This document shows positions 46,655 to 55,624 of a DNA stretch of 64,000 bases, piece after piece. How positions within the stretch are numbered: the first letter of the stretch is position 1; the number at the start of each line of letters is the position of its first letter. Below the pieces are notes generated by a model. That model worked only from the letters and a program-made list of their open reading frames with translations. It searched no databases and was not told the origin of the DNA. Source of the DNA: Methylophilaceae bacterium (GTDB taxonomy: Bacteria; Pseudomonadota; Gammaproteobacteria; Burkholderiales; Methylophilaceae); contig CAJPFK010000001.1 in NCBI GenBank assembly GCA_905339275.1, forward strand, positions 248,001 to 312,000, written 5' to 3'. Made by a program: the position numbers and the translations under genes.

Positions 46655-47028
46655 TCTGCAGGCTCCAGCGCAGCACGGTCTTTTACCAGCTCCGCAAGAC
46701 TGGAGGAGAACAGCCTGGGTTTGTGTTTTACCAGGTGTATCACATAGGTGGTCAGCCATGCCGCAATACCCAGATAAATTGCCGTGAAAATGCCGATAGC
46801 TAGGAGACGATTGGTATCCCAGAACATCGTCACCACCAGCAGTGTCAGCAACGCAATGCCCAGGAAGAAAAAGAACAACATCAGCAGGCTATAGATGAGC
46901 AGTTTGATCAGCTGCAGCCTGTCCTCTTCAAGCTCGTTTGCCATGAGCTCCAGTCGTGTCTGCGCCATGCCCAGCAAAGTGCCGAGCAAAGTTCTGACTG
47001 AAGTAAGAAGTCCTCTTGCTTCCGGCAT
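46651..47028 (-). CDS. yqjE: YqjE-like inner-membrane protein (holin superfamily, PF07332 type)
   Basis: About 125 residues. ATG 47028 is used; a TTG six bases further upstream overlapping the previous stop is possible. An amphipathic N-terminal part (LLGMAQTRLELMANELEEDR) is followed by two membrane segments, LLIYSLLMLFFFFLGIALLT and LAIGIFTAIYLGIAAWLTTY. YqjE accompanies YqjD, which associates ribosomes with the membrane in stationary phase in E. coli. Coupled on both sides by overlaps. Confidence 0.75.
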   Translation of the reverse strand: MPEARGLLTSVRTLLGTLLGMAQTRLELMANELEEDRLQLIKLLIYSLLMLFFFFLGIALLTLLVVTMFWDTNRLLAIGIFTAIYLGIAAWLTTYVIHLVKHKPRLFSSSLAELVKDRAALEPAE

Positions 47029-47030
47029 GG

Positions 47031-47348
47031 TCAATCGCGGCGGGACGAGACTAAGTAACCGACCAGGAAACCAACGCCACCTGCGATGACAATCGATTGC
47101 CAGGGGTTTTCATGCACATATTCGTCTGTGGCCTTGGCCGCAATTTTGGCTTTATCCACCATGGCTGTCTCTGCTTCCATCAAGCGATTTTTTGCCTCAG
47201 CCAACCTGGCTGTCATGGTTGAGCGCAATTGCGCAATCTCTCCGCCAGCCTGTCCCGCGGTCGCATGTAAAATGGCTTCGGCATCGGATACGACAGCCTT
47301 GATATCCTGAACCAATTTCTCATTGTTTGTTGTTTCTGGGGTTTTCAT
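47031..47348 (-). CDS. yqjD: DUF883 (YqjD/ElaB) family protein
   Basis: A 105-residue protein with a long charged helix (residues 1-78) and a C-terminal membrane anchor (ENPWQSIVIAGGVGFLVGYL followed by SSRRD). The ENPWQS...GVGFLVGYLVSRR end is the DUF883 signature. In E. coli, YqjD and ElaB are C-tail-anchored and bind ribosomes in stationary phase. First gene of the three-gene set, with operator C 66 bases upstream. Confidence 0.88.
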   Translation of the reverse strand: MKTPETTNNEKLVQDIKAVVSDAEAILHATAGQAGGEIAQLRSTMTARLAEAKNRLMEAETAMVDKAKIAAKATDEYVHENPWQSIVIAGGVGFLVGYLVSSRRD

Positions 47349-47904
47349 AGCAATATTCCTTATAGGTTCATCTGTGGGATGCAGTCAGAATACTGGCCGG
47401 TGCCCGCTTCGTCTGTTCGCTAGCGTACAAAGCGATTGAATCACGTTCGATTTGTATTGCACCGATACAGGCATGGTATGCCTCAGGCCAGTGCCGAAAA
47501 GGCGCGTGAAGGAAATTCGGCAGATGATTGATGCGCTCAATTTGCAGAGCTGGTTATGAGATGTTGCATTGCCTTGCTCGGCTAAACCTGGATTGTGTCT
47601 GGACTAGCCGAGGTGATGAGTTGGGGGAGTGGGAACGTTACTTGCACTGCAATTCATATAGAACTGCTGCCAGAGTCTGGCATTTACATTTCCAGTAAGC
47701 TGGAATGAAAAGTGAAATTTGTACCTGATCTTAAATTAAGAATTTGTTAGCCAGTTTTTTATATGGTGAACGTTCAGGCCGCTGATTATTTAATATGTTC
47801 TGTATCGAACATATCGTTATACTCATTTTATATTATTATGAGCTTATGCAATATTTCAGACTCTTTTGAGGGGTTTTGCAACTTTATACATTGAGGAACT
47901 TAGT
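47349..47904. promoter_or_regulatory. Divergent promoter region with CRP-like operators C and D
   Basis: No coding sequence is convincing in these 556 bases. Site C is TGTTC-GCTAGC-GTACA (47414-47429), 66 bases before the yqjD start. Site D is TGTTC-TGTATC-GAACA (47796-47811), inside a longer perfect repeat ATATGTTC-N6-GAACATAT (47793-47814), 94 bases before the Crp/Fnr gene. Both have CRP-family spacing. D suggests autoregulation of the Crp-type gene. The stretch between them is AT-rich with no further feature recognised. Confidence 0.6.
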
Positions 47905-48630
47905 ATGTCTCTGTCTCATATTCCTCAGCAAAACCATCTGCTTGATGCACTTCCCGCATCAGAATACGACCGCCTTGGACCCAATCTTGAACAGGTAGAT
48001 ATGCGACTTGGTGAGGTACTTTACGAATCAGGCGGCCGTTTGCAGCATGTGTATTTCCCCACGACTTCCATCGTCTCTCTGCTCTATGTCATGGAAGACG
48101 GTGCGTCGGCTGAAATTGCAGTGGTCGGTAACGAGGGCATACTGGGCGTTTCCCTGTTCATGGGTGGTGAAACCACGCCCAGTCGTGCCGTAGTACAAAG
48201 CGCGGGTCAAGGCTATCGGCTGAAAGCCCATCTACTAAAAGATGAGTTCAATCGTGCCGGACCATTAATGCGCCTTTTATTGCGCTATACCCAGGCATTG
48301 CTTACCCAGATGGCGCAGACCGCCGTTTGCAACCGGCATCATTCCATAGAGCAGCAGCTATGTCGCTGGCTGCTTTTGAGCCTTGATCGTTTGCCCACCA
48401 ATGAGCTATTAATGACGCAGGAACTGATTGCCAACATGCTGGGCGTCCGCCGTGAGGGTGTTACCGAAGCGGCCGGAAAACTACAGCGTGCCGGGTTGAT
48501 CGATTACAGCCGTGGCCATATCACGGTACTTAACCGTCCGGGATTAGAGTCAAGGGTCTGTGAATGCTACCAGGTAGTAAAAACGGAATTCGATCGCCTG
48601 TTGCCCGCTTTGCATGGCATGGCGAAATAG
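47905..48630 (+). CDS. Crp/Fnr-family regulator 1
   Basis: A 241-residue regulator starting at 47905 behind GAGGA. Residues about 20-140 form the beta-roll (LYESGGRLQHVYFPTTSIVS, GNEGILGVSLFMGG), and the C-terminus is a Crp-type helix-turn-helix with TQELIANMLGVRREGVTEAA. There are no FNR-type N-terminal cysteines, and the roll lacks the usual cAMP-binding Arg-Ser segment. The signal is therefore unknown, as for many members next to stress genes. It has a close paralog at 49964. Operator D in its promoter suggests autoregulation. Confidence 0.9.
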   Translation: MSLSHIPQQNHLLDALPASEYDRLGPNLEQVDMRLGEVLYESGGRLQHVYFPTTSIVSLLYVMEDGASAEIAVVGNEGILGVSLFMGGETTPSRAVVQSAGQGYRLKAHLLKDEFNRAGPLMRLLLRYTQALLTQMAQTAVCNRHHSIEQQLCRWLLLSLDRLPTNELLMTQELIANMLGVRREGVTEAAGKLQRAGLIDYSRGHITVLNRPGLESRVCECYQVVKTEFDRLLPALHGMAK

Positions 48631-48744
48631 GCTGAATAAACTTCATACAGGAATTGCATCAATGAATGCCGCCCGGCAGTTGCTATTCTCTGCGGTCCTG
48701 GTTCCGCCATATCCTGAAGCGTATTTTGCTTACTCTGTCAGAGA

Positions 48745-48771
48745 GCGGGAATGCATTATTTGTATTCCCGC
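48745..48771 (+). terminator. Candidate terminator after Crp/Fnr regulator 1
   Basis: GCGGGAAT at 48745-48752 pairs with ATTCCCGC at 48764-48771 around an 11-base loop. Four T follow at 48777-48780 after a short gap. It lies between two convergent genes and may serve both. Confidence 0.45.
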
Positions 48772-48793
48772 ACGGATTTTCTGCCATTTTACG

Positions 48794-49306
48794 TTACATC
48801 AAACGTGAATTTCTGGAATCCAACTCAGGCTCTTTGCCAATGTGATTTGCATCAGGATCGGAAATTTTCTTATTTGTAATGCCTTGGGACATCGAAGCCT
48901 TTGACTGTGTTCTGGCATTAGCGATCTCGCTGGCTTTGGCTGCTTTAGCATCCAGCACGCAAGCGCCCCGGTTTTTGTCAGACTTATCATCACATCGTTC
49001 CATGGCGACCGAATAATCGGCTTCGGCCAAAGCGACGCGTGCGTCATAGCGAGTTACGGTGCTGGGTTTGTAATCGACCTTCAACTGGGATTTGGCGATA
49101 CGCATATTTGCTTTAGCTTCTACAATACAAATGTCCTTCTCATTTCCTGCCAATGAAGCACATTCCGCTTTGGCATTCCTGTATTCAAATTCGATGTTTT
49201 TCTCCAGCGTGTTGTATTGTGTTTTCGACATATTTTCTGCCATGGCACCCACACTAAAGGAAAGCCCCAAAACAATCGCAATCAATGGGGCAGTGAATTT
49301 TTTCAT
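48794..49306 (-). CDS. Periplasmic protein of unknown function
   Basis: A 170-residue secreted protein. Signal peptide MKKFTAPLIAIVLGLSFSVG ending AMA. The mature part is helical and rich in Ala, Lys, Glu and Asp, with four cysteines in a paired pattern (AECASLAGNEKDICIVEAK and ERCDDKSDKNRGACVLDAK). The pair looks like two repeats of about 55 residues, each with a Cys-x(10-12)-Cys loop probably closed by a disulfide. I do not recognise a named family. GGAGAAA precedes the start. Confidence 0.8.
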   Translation of the reverse strand: MKKFTAPLIAIVLGLSFSVGAMAENMSKTQYNTLEKNIEFEYRNAKAECASLAGNEKDICIVEAKANMRIAKSQLKVDYKPSTVTRYDARVALAEADYSVAMERCDDKSDKNRGACVLDAKAAKASEIANARTQSKASMSQGITNKKISDPDANHIGKEPELDSRNSRLM

Positions 49307-49393
49307 GACTTTTTCTCCTTAACTGATGAAGCTGCATTGCTATGCGGTGCACGCAATTTACTGATTGACAGGGAGTTCCGTCAGATCGGGGAG

Positions 49394-49530
49394 CTACTTC
49401 ACTGTTTTCCCCTGGATACCCAATATCTCTCCTGAATCTACGCCTGTAGGCTGGTCATTCTTGCCGGCAACCACGTCCAGCAGATGGTCTGTGAACATGC
49501 CAAATTGCAGTCTCACATTGCCAAGATTAC
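49394..49530 (-). pseudogene. Degenerate CsbD-family stress-protein gene
   Basis: The minus strand reads GNVRLQFGMFTDHLLDVVAG, then KNDQPTGVDSGEILGIQGKT and stop. This follows the CsbD pattern (GNVKEQWGKLTDDDLDVIAG, KRDQL-GKIQE-YGI) known from general knowledge of the family. The N-terminal MNWDxIEGxW part is gone, and no Shine-Dalgarno precedes the nearest start, so I call it a relic. CsbD proteins are small stress-induced proteins and would fit the rest of this island. Confidence 0.6.
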
Positions 49531-49721
49531 GGGGGCTGAAACTAATCTTCTGTCTGCTAGGACACATAGTTGATGTACTGGTAATTTTTGTCATCAACAC
49601 ATGTTGTTGGAGGGAACTTGGGCCGGTTTCAGTAAATTACAGGCTAAATTGAACGGTTGAAAAGGTGTGGCATAACCCATCATCCGAAAGCGGCATGAAC
49701 ATTCCGGGTGATTCACAATAG

Positions 49722-49747
49722 ACGCACATAAAATATTTTATGTGCGT
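49722..49747. repeat. 26-base perfect palindrome
   Basis: ACGCACATAAAAT at 49722-49734 is followed directly by its exact reverse complement ATTTTATGTGCGT at 49735-49747. There is no loop, so it is better explained as a protein-binding site or a cruciform than as a terminator. The outer half-sites GCACA and TGTGC equal those of operator A, in everted order. It lies about 215 bases before Crp/Fnr regulator 2 and overlaps operator E. Confidence 0.7.
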
Positions 49748-49756
49748 TAGAGTACA
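49741..49756 (+). promoter_or_regulatory. CRP-like operator E, before Crp/Fnr regulator 2
   Basis: TGTGC-GTTAGA-GTACA has the same five-six-five layout and the GTGCGYTA core with ACAG downstream seen in the other sites. It shares its left half with the right arm of the 26-base palindrome. The regulator gene starts 207 bases downstream. Confidence 0.55.
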
Positions 49757-49963
49757 GATTAGCCTCATTAAATCAGCCATGCTTATTTACTAATATGTGT
49801 ATGCTGGCACACAGACAGTAAAAGACCACCCGTAGTAGGCTGACCCTGAGAGTAGAAAAGTATTTTTCTTTTAACTTGCAATGCAGCTCCCGGCATCTGG
49901 ATTGTCGTATGACTACATCCTTGTACCGCCTGTTGGATTATTCCAAACATTACGGGATCACGA

Positions 49964-50674
49964 ATGCCAAAGACTTCATCCATCTCCACCCTAAATCTTC
50001 TGTTAGCACGCATCTCCCAGAAAGAATATCAACGCTTTCTGGAAAATTGTGACCTGGTCGAACTCAAGGTTGCCAATGTTCTAAGCACCCACGGCGATGA
50101 CATTCAATACGTATACTTTCCCTCCAGCAGTGTCATTTCCTTGTTCATGCCAATCAATGGAGCATCGGATTTGGAAGTAGGGCTGATTGGTAATGAAGGG
50201 ATGCTCGGCATTACGCTCATGCTGGGCATCAGTGCTGCGCCTTTTAATGCAGTTGTTCAGCGTGCTGGCACAGCCCTGCGAATTGCAGCACCTCACTTTC
50301 TGCGCGAAATAGAGCAGTACCGCGCCTTACATGTCGAATTGAAACGATATCTTTATGTTTTGATTAGCCAGCTCGTGCAAACCGCGAGTTGTTATCGCTT
50401 CCATGTGGTGGAAGCGCGTCTTGCCCGTCTGCTTCTGATGCTCAGGGATAGAACGCATTCAGGTGAAATCCATATCACTCAGGAACTGCTCGCACAAATG
50501 CTGGGTGTCCGCCGCGTTGGTGTCACCAAGGCGGCAGGTTCGTTACAGAAGAAAAGGCTTATAAGCTATAGCCGTGGGCATGTGCTCATCCTTGATGCCC
50601 AAGGACTGGAAGCAGAGTCCTGTTATTGCTACCAGGCGGATAAGGAAATCTATCGCAGGATTTTGACGGCCTGA
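49964..50674 (+). CDS. Crp/Fnr-family regulator 2
   Basis: A 236-residue regulator, paralogous to the one at 47905. It shares the beta-roll blocks IQYVYFPSSSVISLFM and LIGNEGMLGITLMLG, and an almost identical DNA-reading region (TQELLAQMLGVRRVGVTKAA, then YSRGHVLILDAQGLEAE). No FNR cysteines and no classical cAMP-binding segment are seen. The near-identical recognition helix means both paralogs may bind the same operators and compete or respond to different cues. No good Shine-Dalgarno is seen at this ATG, so the exact start is less certain. Confidence 0.88.
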   Translation: MPKTSSISTLNLLLARISQKEYQRFLENCDLVELKVANVLSTHGDDIQYVYFPSSSVISLFMPINGASDLEVGLIGNEGMLGITLMLGISAAPFNAVVQRAGTALRIAAPHFLREIEQYRALHVELKRYLYVLISQLVQTASCYRFHVVEARLARLLLMLRDRTHSGEIHITQELLAQMLGVRRVGVTKAAGSLQKKRLISYSRGHVLILDAQGLEAESCYCYQADKEIYRRILTA

Positions 50675-50800
50675 TACCAGATGGCTGACGACACTTAATG
50701 ATTTTTATCGTGCACTGGTAGTGCTTACGGGAATTTATATTGTCTACAGAATCATATCAATGGCAGCATGTTGCCATAGGCGACAGTAAATAGACAAAAT

Positions 50801-50835
50801 AAAAGTGGGTTCCTTGAAACAAGGAACCCACTTTT
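50801..50835. terminator. Strong bidirectional terminator
   Basis: AAAAGTGGGTTCCTTG (50801-50816) and its exact complement (50820-50835) form a 16-base stem with an AAA loop. T-rich sequence flanks both sides. It ends the tRNA transcript on the minus strand and could also serve regulator 2 on the plus strand. Confidence 0.85.
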
Positions 50836-50844
50836 ATATTTTAT

Positions 50845-50921
50845 TGGCGCGCCCGAAGAGATTCGAACTCCTGACCCCTTGGTTCGTAGCCAAGTACTCT
50901 ATCCAGCTGAGCTACGGGCGC
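50845..50921 (-). tRNA. tRNA-Arg (anticodon ACG)
   Basis: A full cloverleaf is visible on the minus strand: acceptor GCGCCCG pairing with CGGGCGC, D-arm AGCTCAGCTGGATAGAGT, anticodon arm CTTGG-CTACGAA-CCAAG with ACG, and T-arm with GTTCGAATC. The CCA end is encoded. ACG is read as ICG after deamination and decodes CGN arginine codons. Confidence 0.96.
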
Positions 50922-50970
50922 TTAAGAGAGCCGCATTATACGCTAAAACGGCAAACTCGTGAATGAAACA

Positions 50971-51064
50971 TGGCGGAGAGCGAGGGATTCGAACCCTCGA
51001 TACAGGTTTAAGCCCGTATGCTTCCTTAGCAGGGAAGTGCCTTCGACCACTCGGCCAGCTCTCC
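50971..51064 (-). tRNA. tRNA-Ser (anticodon GCT)
   Basis: Class II tRNA of 94 bases with CCA encoded. Acceptor GGAGAGC pairs with GCTCTCC, the anticodon loop CTGCTAA holds GCT, a long variable arm (ATACGGGCTTAAACCTGTAT) follows, and the T-arm reads GGGTTCGAATCCC. It decodes AGC and AGU. It lies 49 bases upstream of tRNA-Arg, probably in one transcript. Confidence 0.96.
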
Positions 51065-51123
51065 GCACGAGGGCGTAACAATACTTGAATACGCCTTAAA
51101 AATCAAACCAAATCGGCCCTGGT

Positions 51124-51606
51124 TCAGGCTTCTTCCAGCTCGAATGCTTTATGCAGAACGCGGACTGCAAGTTCCATGTATTTTTCTTCGATCACCACCG
51201 CAATCTTGATCTCCGAAGTGGAGATCATCTGGATGTTGATGCCTTCTTCCGCCAGCGTGCGGAACATCTGGCTGGCGACACCGACGTGCGAGCGCATGCC
51301 GACGCCGACGATGGAGACCTTGGCGATCTTGTCGTCGCCGGAGATCTCGCGTGCGCCGATATGCCCCTGGACCTTGTTCTTCAGGATGTCCAGCGCCTTG
51401 TTCAGCTCATTCTTGTGAACGGTAAAGGTGAAGTCGGTGGTGCCGTCGGCACCGGTGTTCTGGATGATGATGTCCACATCGATATTGGCATCGGCGATCG
51501 GGCCGAGAATCTGGTAGGCGATACCGGGACGGTCGGGTACGCCGAGCACGGTGACTTTGGCTTCGTCGCGGTTGAATGCGATGCCGGAGATGATAGGTTG
51601 TTCCAT
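51124..51606 (-). other. Possible internal translation start for an aspartokinase beta subunit
   Basis: The ATG for Met249 of lysC ([15 protein letters not shown]) is preceded by GAGGAAGAAAACAAC, which contains a GAGGA Shine-Dalgarno ten bases away. In several bacteria the in-frame C-terminal half of aspartokinase is made separately from such a start and forms an alpha2-beta2 enzyme. The placement at the beginning of the ACT region fits that model. Whether it is used here is not known. Confidence 0.4.
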
Positions 51607-52350
51607 GTTGTTTTCTTCCTCAAACGTGATCAGCGTGCCGTCGCCTTCTTCTTCAAAGCTGGAGAGCACGCGCAACTTGACTTGATACTTGCCGGCGAAT
51701 TCGACCGAGCGGATCTGCAATACCTTGGAGCCCTGGCTGGCGAGTTCCAGCATCTCCTCGAAGGTGATGGATTTCAGCCTGCGCGCTTCGGGCACGATGC
51801 GCGGGTCAGTGGTGTAAACGCCGTCCACGTCGGTATAGATCTGGCATTCATCCGCCTTCAGTGCGGCGGCCAGCGCCACGCCTGTCGTGTCGGAGCCGCC
51901 ACGCCCCAGCGTGGTGATGTTGCCGTGTTCATCGACGCCCTGGAATCCGGCGACGACGACGACGTAGCCCGCATCGAGGTCAGCCCGGATTTTGGCATCG
52001 TCGATATTCAATATCCGTGCCTTGGTGTGCGCGCTGTCCGTGACGATGCGCACTTGCGAGCCAGTGTAGCTTTTTGCCTTGATGCCGAGATCCATCAGCG
52101 CCATGGAGGTCAGGCCGATAGTGACCTGCTCGCCGGTGGAAACCATGACATCCAATTCACGCGGGTCCGGGTCCGGCATGATCTCCTTGGCCAGCGCGAT
52201 CAGGCGGTTGGTCTCACCCGACATGGCGGAGACGACGACGACAACCTGGTGGCCGAGGGCCTTGTAGCGTGCAACCCGGCTTGCCAGGTTTTTGATGCGC
52301 TCAGGGTTGGCGACTGAAGTGCCGCCGTATTTCTGTACGATAAGTGCCAT
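51124..52350 (-). CDS. lysC: Aspartate kinase
   Basis: Monofunctional aspartokinase of 408 residues, the first step of lysine, threonine and methionine synthesis. The kinase domain starts [20 protein letters not shown] and has [14 protein letters not shown] and [18 protein letters not shown]. Two ACT domains follow from about residue 260 ([37 protein letters not shown]) and mediate feedback inhibition. An internal start at residue 249 could give a separate regulatory subunit. It begins 26 bases after alaS, so the two are probably co-transcribed. Confidence 0.97.
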   Translation of the reverse strand: MALIVQKYGGTSVANPERIKNLASRVARYKALGHQVVVVVSAMSGETNRLIALAKEIMPDPDPRELDVMVSTGEQVTIGLTSMALMDLGIKAKSYTGSQVRIVTDSAHTKARILNIDDAKIRADLDAGYVVVVAGFQGVDEHGNITTLGRGGSDTTGVALAAALKADECQIYTDVDGVYTTDPRIVPEARRLKSITFEEMLELASQGSKVLQIRSVEFAGKYQVKLRVLSSFEEEGDGTLITFEEENNMEQPIISGIAFNRDEAKVTVLGVPDRPGIAYQILGPIADANIDVDIIIQNTGADGTTDFTFTVHKNELNKALDILKNKVQGHIGAREISGDDKIAKVSIVGVGMRSHVGVASQMFRTLAEEGINIQMISTSEIKIAVVIEEKYMELAVRVLHKAFELEEA

Positions 52351-52376
52351 ATATAAAGGTTTTAAGTAATCCAGGG

Positions 52377-55013
52377 TTAAGCGAGTTTTTCTTTTACCCA
52401 GCCGGCTACGCTATTGATTGCGGCTGGTAATTTGCTGGCATCGCTGCCGCCAGCCATGGCCATGTCAGGACGACCACCGCCCTTGCCGCCGACTTGCGTG
52501 GCAACATGGTTGACGAGGTCGCCGGCCTTGATTCTGCCAGTCATATCCTGGCTGACGGATGCGACCAGGCTGACCTTGTCGCCTTCGGTGACTGCCAGCA
52601 GGAGGGCGCAACTGCCCAGCTTGTCTTTCAGCTTGTCGGCCACTTCGCGCAGGCCTTTGGCATCTACGCCATCCAGCTTGGCCGCCAGCACTTTTATGCC
52701 GCCGATCTCCACGGCCTGATTCACCAGGTCGTCACCCTGGCTGGAAGCCATTTTCGATTTCAGGCGCTCCAGTTCTTTTTCCAGGGATCTGACGTTGTCC
52801 ATGATCTGGCCGATTTTGGCGGGAACCTCCTGTACTGGTACGCGGAATGCTGCTGCGGTTTCATTCAGGATATTCTGCTGTTGCTGGACATAGGCGAATG
52901 CGACATCGCCCGTGGTGGCTTCCACACGGCGCACGCCAGCCGCAACACCGGATTCGCCGATGATCTTGAACAGGCCGATATCGCCGGTACGCTGCACGTG
53001 CGTGCCGCCGCAAAGTTCACGGGAGCTGCCGATATCCAGCACGCGCACCTCGTCACCGTATTTCTCGCCGAACAGCATCACAGCGCCGGTCTTCTGCGCT
53101 GCATCGATCGGCATGATGCGCGCCAGTGTGGCGGCGTTTGCCAATATCTCTGCATTCACGCGACGCTCGACCTCGGCGATCTGCGCATCGGTCATCGGTG
53201 CATTGTGCACGAAGTCGAAACGGGTCTTTTCGGTATCGACCAGTGAGCCTTTCTGCTGCACATGGTCGCCCAGCACTTCACGCAGGGCTTTGTGCATCAG
53301 GTGCGTGGCGGAATGGTTGCGCATGGTGCGGCTACGTGCGAGCAGGTCCACCTTGGCAGTAATTTCATCGCCGACATTCATCACACCTGTTTTCAATATG
53401 CCATGGTGGCCGAATACGCTGGCCTGGATTTTCTGCGTGTCTTCTACTGCGAAAATACCGTCACTGCCGCGTAGCTCGCCGCTATCGCCAATCTGGCCGC
53501 CGGATTCAGCATAGAAGGGCGTGTTGTCGAGTACAACGACACCCAGTTCGCCTTCGCCGATCTGGCCGACGCTGACGCCATCCTTATAAAGCGCCTGCAC
53601 GACGGCCTGGGCTTCCAGGGTATCGTAGCCCTGGAATGTCGTCGGCTTGCCGTCGTATTCCAGATTGGCAGCCATCTTGAACTTGCCCGCCGCGCGCGCC
53701 TGTTCACGCTGAGCGGCCATGGCGGCGTCAAAGGCCGTGGAATCGACGGTGACATTGCGCTCGCGGCAGATGTCGGCAGTGAGGTCGAGCGGGAAGCCGT
53801 AGGTGTCATGCAGCTTGAAGGCGGTTTCGCCATTGAAAATGCTGCCGGCGTTCTGCTTCATCCCGGCAAGCTCCGCTTCCAGAATGGCCATGCCGTGTTC
53901 TATGGTTTCGAAGAAGCGCACTTCTTCCTGGCGCAATATATCCATGACGCGCTGCTGGTTGGCGGCGAGATCGGGATAGGCCTCGCCCATTTCGGCAACC
54001 AGATCCGGCACTATCTTGTGGAAGAAGGCAGCACGCACGCCCAGTTTGTAACCGTGTCGGATTGCGCGGCGGATGATGCGGCGCAGCACATAGCCACGGC
54101 CTTCGTTGCCGGGGATGACGCCGTCGCTGATGAGGAAGCTGCAGGCGCGGATATGGTCTGCCAGCACTTTGAGCGACGGGCTATTGAGGTCGCTGCTGTT
54201 GGTTTCGCGTGCTGCAGCCGCAATCAGCTTCTGGAACAGGTCTATTTCGTAATTGGCGTGTACGCCCTGCAATACGGCGGCGATGCGCTCCAAGCCCATG
54301 CCGGTATCCACGGAAGGCTTGGGTAGCGGATGCATGACGCCTGCTTCGTCGCGGTTGAACTGCATGAAGACATTGTTCCAGATTTCGATGAAACGGTCGC
54401 CGTCTTCATCGGGAGATCCTGGCGGCCCACCTGGAATATGCGCGCCATGGTCGTAGAAAATCTCGGTACAGGGGCCGCAAGGGCCGGTATCGCCCATCAT
54501 CCAGAAGTTGTCCGAGGCATAGCGCGCGCCCTTGTTGTCGCCGATGCGGATGACACGTTCGGCAGGCACGCCGATCTCTCTGGTCCAGATATCGTAGGCT
54601 TCATCGTCTTCTGAATAGACGGTGATGGTCAGTTTGTCTTTCGGCAGCTTGAAGACTTCGGTCAGCAGTTCCCATGCATAGTGGATGGCATCTTTCTTGA
54701 AATAATCGCCGAAGCTGAAGTTGCCCAGCATCTCGAAGAAAGTATGGTGACGCGCGGTGTAGCCGACGTTTTCCAGGTCGTTATGCTTGCCGCCGGCACG
54801 CACGCACTTCTGGCTGGAGGCTGCACGGGTGTAGGGGCGCTTGTCGAAGCCGAGGAAGACATCCTTGAACTGGTTCATGCCGGCGTTGGTAAAGAGCAGG
54901 GTAGGGTCGCCGGCAGGCACCAGTGAGCTGGACGCAACGATCTGATGGCCTTTGGAGGCGAAAAAATCCAGGAAAGCCTGGCGTATCTCTTTACTGCTTG
55001 GATTGCTCTTCAT
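52377..55013 (-). CDS. alaS: Alanine-tRNA ligase
   Basis: Cytoplasmic synthetase of 878 residues that charges tRNA-Ala. The catalytic part opens with [20 protein letters not shown] and includes [40 protein letters not shown] and [13 protein letters not shown]. The editing domain carries the zinc-binding [17 protein letters not shown] and the later [10 protein letters not shown]. The C-terminal DHHA1 domain ends in the [13 protein letters not shown] segment. All parts are complete. Confidence 0.98.
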   Translation of the reverse strand: MKSNPSSKEIRQAFLDFFASKGHQIVASSSLVPAGDPTLLFTNAGMNQFKDVFLGFDKRPYTRAASSQKCVRAGGKHNDLENVGYTARHHTFFEMLGNFSFGDYFKKDAIHYAWELLTEVFKLPKDKLTITVYSEDDEAYDIWTREIGVPAERVIRIGDNKGARYASDNFWMMGDTGPCGPCTEIFYDHGAHIPGGPPGSPDEDGDRFIEIWNNVFMQFNRDEAGVMHPLPKPSVDTGMGLERIAAVLQGVHANYEIDLFQKLIAAAARETNSSDLNSPSLKVLADHIRACSFLISDGVIPGNEGRGYVLRRIIRRAIRHGYKLGVRAAFFHKIVPDLVAEMGEAYPDLAANQQRVMDILRQEEVRFFETIEHGMAILEAELAGMKQNAGSIFNGETAFKLHDTYGFPLDLTADICRERNVTVDSTAFDAAMAAQREQARAAGKFKMAANLEYDGKPTTFQGYDTLEAQAVVQALYKDGVSVGQIGEGELGVVVLDNTPFYAESGGQIGDSGELRGSDGIFAVEDTQKIQASVFGHHGILKTGVMNVGDEITAKVDLLARSRTMRNHSATHLMHKALREVLGDHVQQKGSLVDTEKTRFDFVHNAPMTDAQIAEVERRVNAEILANAATLARIMPIDAAQKTGAVMLFGEKYGDEVRVLDIGSSRELCGGTHVQRTGDIGLFKIIGESGVAAGVRRVEATTGDVAFAYVQQQQNILNETAAAFRVPVQEVPAKIGQIMDNVRSLEKELERLKSKMASSQGDDLVNQAVEIGGIKVLAAKLDGVDAKGLREVADKLKDKLGSCALLLAVTEGDKVSLVASVSQDMTGRIKAGDLVNHVATQVGGKGGGRPDMAMAGGSDASKLPAAINSVAGWVKEKLA

Positions 55014-55072
55014 TCGCTACTTTCACACTATGCTTCTGGTTGCTTTACATAACTTCGCTATATCGGGCCGGG

Positions 55073-55624
55073 TTAATCGCTCTCTGGGTCGTCATCCGGG
55101 TTTTCGTGCCCTGCGCTTAATACTTTTTTAATCACATCAAAACCAAAGCCCCGGCTTTGCAGAAATCTTGCCTGCTTCGCCCATTCCTCACGATTCGCCG
55201 GGCCTGCATGAAATTTTTTGCGCCAGATAGCCAAGGCATTGACGTAATCGTTTTCTTTCACGGCCTCGATGGCATTTTCCACCAACTGCTCATCAATACC
55301 TTTTTCACGCAGTTCATGCGCGATTTTCATACTGCCGAACTTACGCTGTCTGGCATGTACCAGCTGTTCGGTGAAACGGGCTTCCGATAGCCATCCGCGT
55401 TTTTTAAAGTCTTCCAGCAAGGCATCGACCGCTTCGTAATGCGATTCCATATCCGGTTCGACGCCCTCGTCCGTAACCGGAACATGCGCACGCAGTTTGC
55501 GCCTGAGCTCCTGATAAGAGTGTTCGCGCCGGGCCAGGTAGCCCAGCGCTTTTTCCCGTAAGCTGGCTTGTTGCTTGCCGGGCTTTTTCAGACCTGATTT
55601 CGGAGAATTAGTCTGCTGCGTCAT
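55073..55624 (-). CDS. recX: RecA-modulating protein RecX
   Basis: A 183-residue helical protein that inhibits RecA filaments. Repeats typical of RecX are visible: [39 protein letters not shown] and [16 protein letters not shown], ending with [16 protein letters not shown]. The N-terminal 20 residues are basic and loosely conserved. The ATG lies 17 bases inside the recA 3' end, so the two are translationally linked. Confidence 0.94.
   Translation of the reverse strand: MTQQTNSPKSGLKKPGKQQASLREKALGYLARREHSYQELRRKLRAHVPVTDEGVEPDMESHYEAVDALLEDFKKRGWLSEARFTEQLVHARQRKFGSMKIAHELREKGIDEQLVENAIEAVKENDYVNALAIWRKKFHAGPANREEWAKQARFLQSRGFGFDVIKKVLSAGHENPDDDPESD

Larger units (their letters stand above)
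49307..49963. other. Mostly non-coding region with a CsbD-like relic and a large palindrome
   Basis: These 657 bases separate the periplasmic protein gene from Crp/Fnr regulator 2. They contain a degenerate CsbD-like stretch (49394-49530), a 26-base perfect palindrome (49722-49747) and CRP-like operator E (49741-49756), listed separately. An additional inverted repeat, TGTGT-N8-ACACA, lies at 49796-49813. Nothing else is recognised. Confidence 0.5.

Noticed and set aside
50758..51123. tRNA cluster as an integration site for a mobile element
   Set aside because: No integrase gene, no direct repeat of the tRNA 3' end and no change in gene content were seen on either side.
51151..52317. 388-residue open frame antisense to lysC
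   Set aside because: Low-complexity His/Asp/Val-rich translation with no family likeness; the true gene is clearly aspartokinase.
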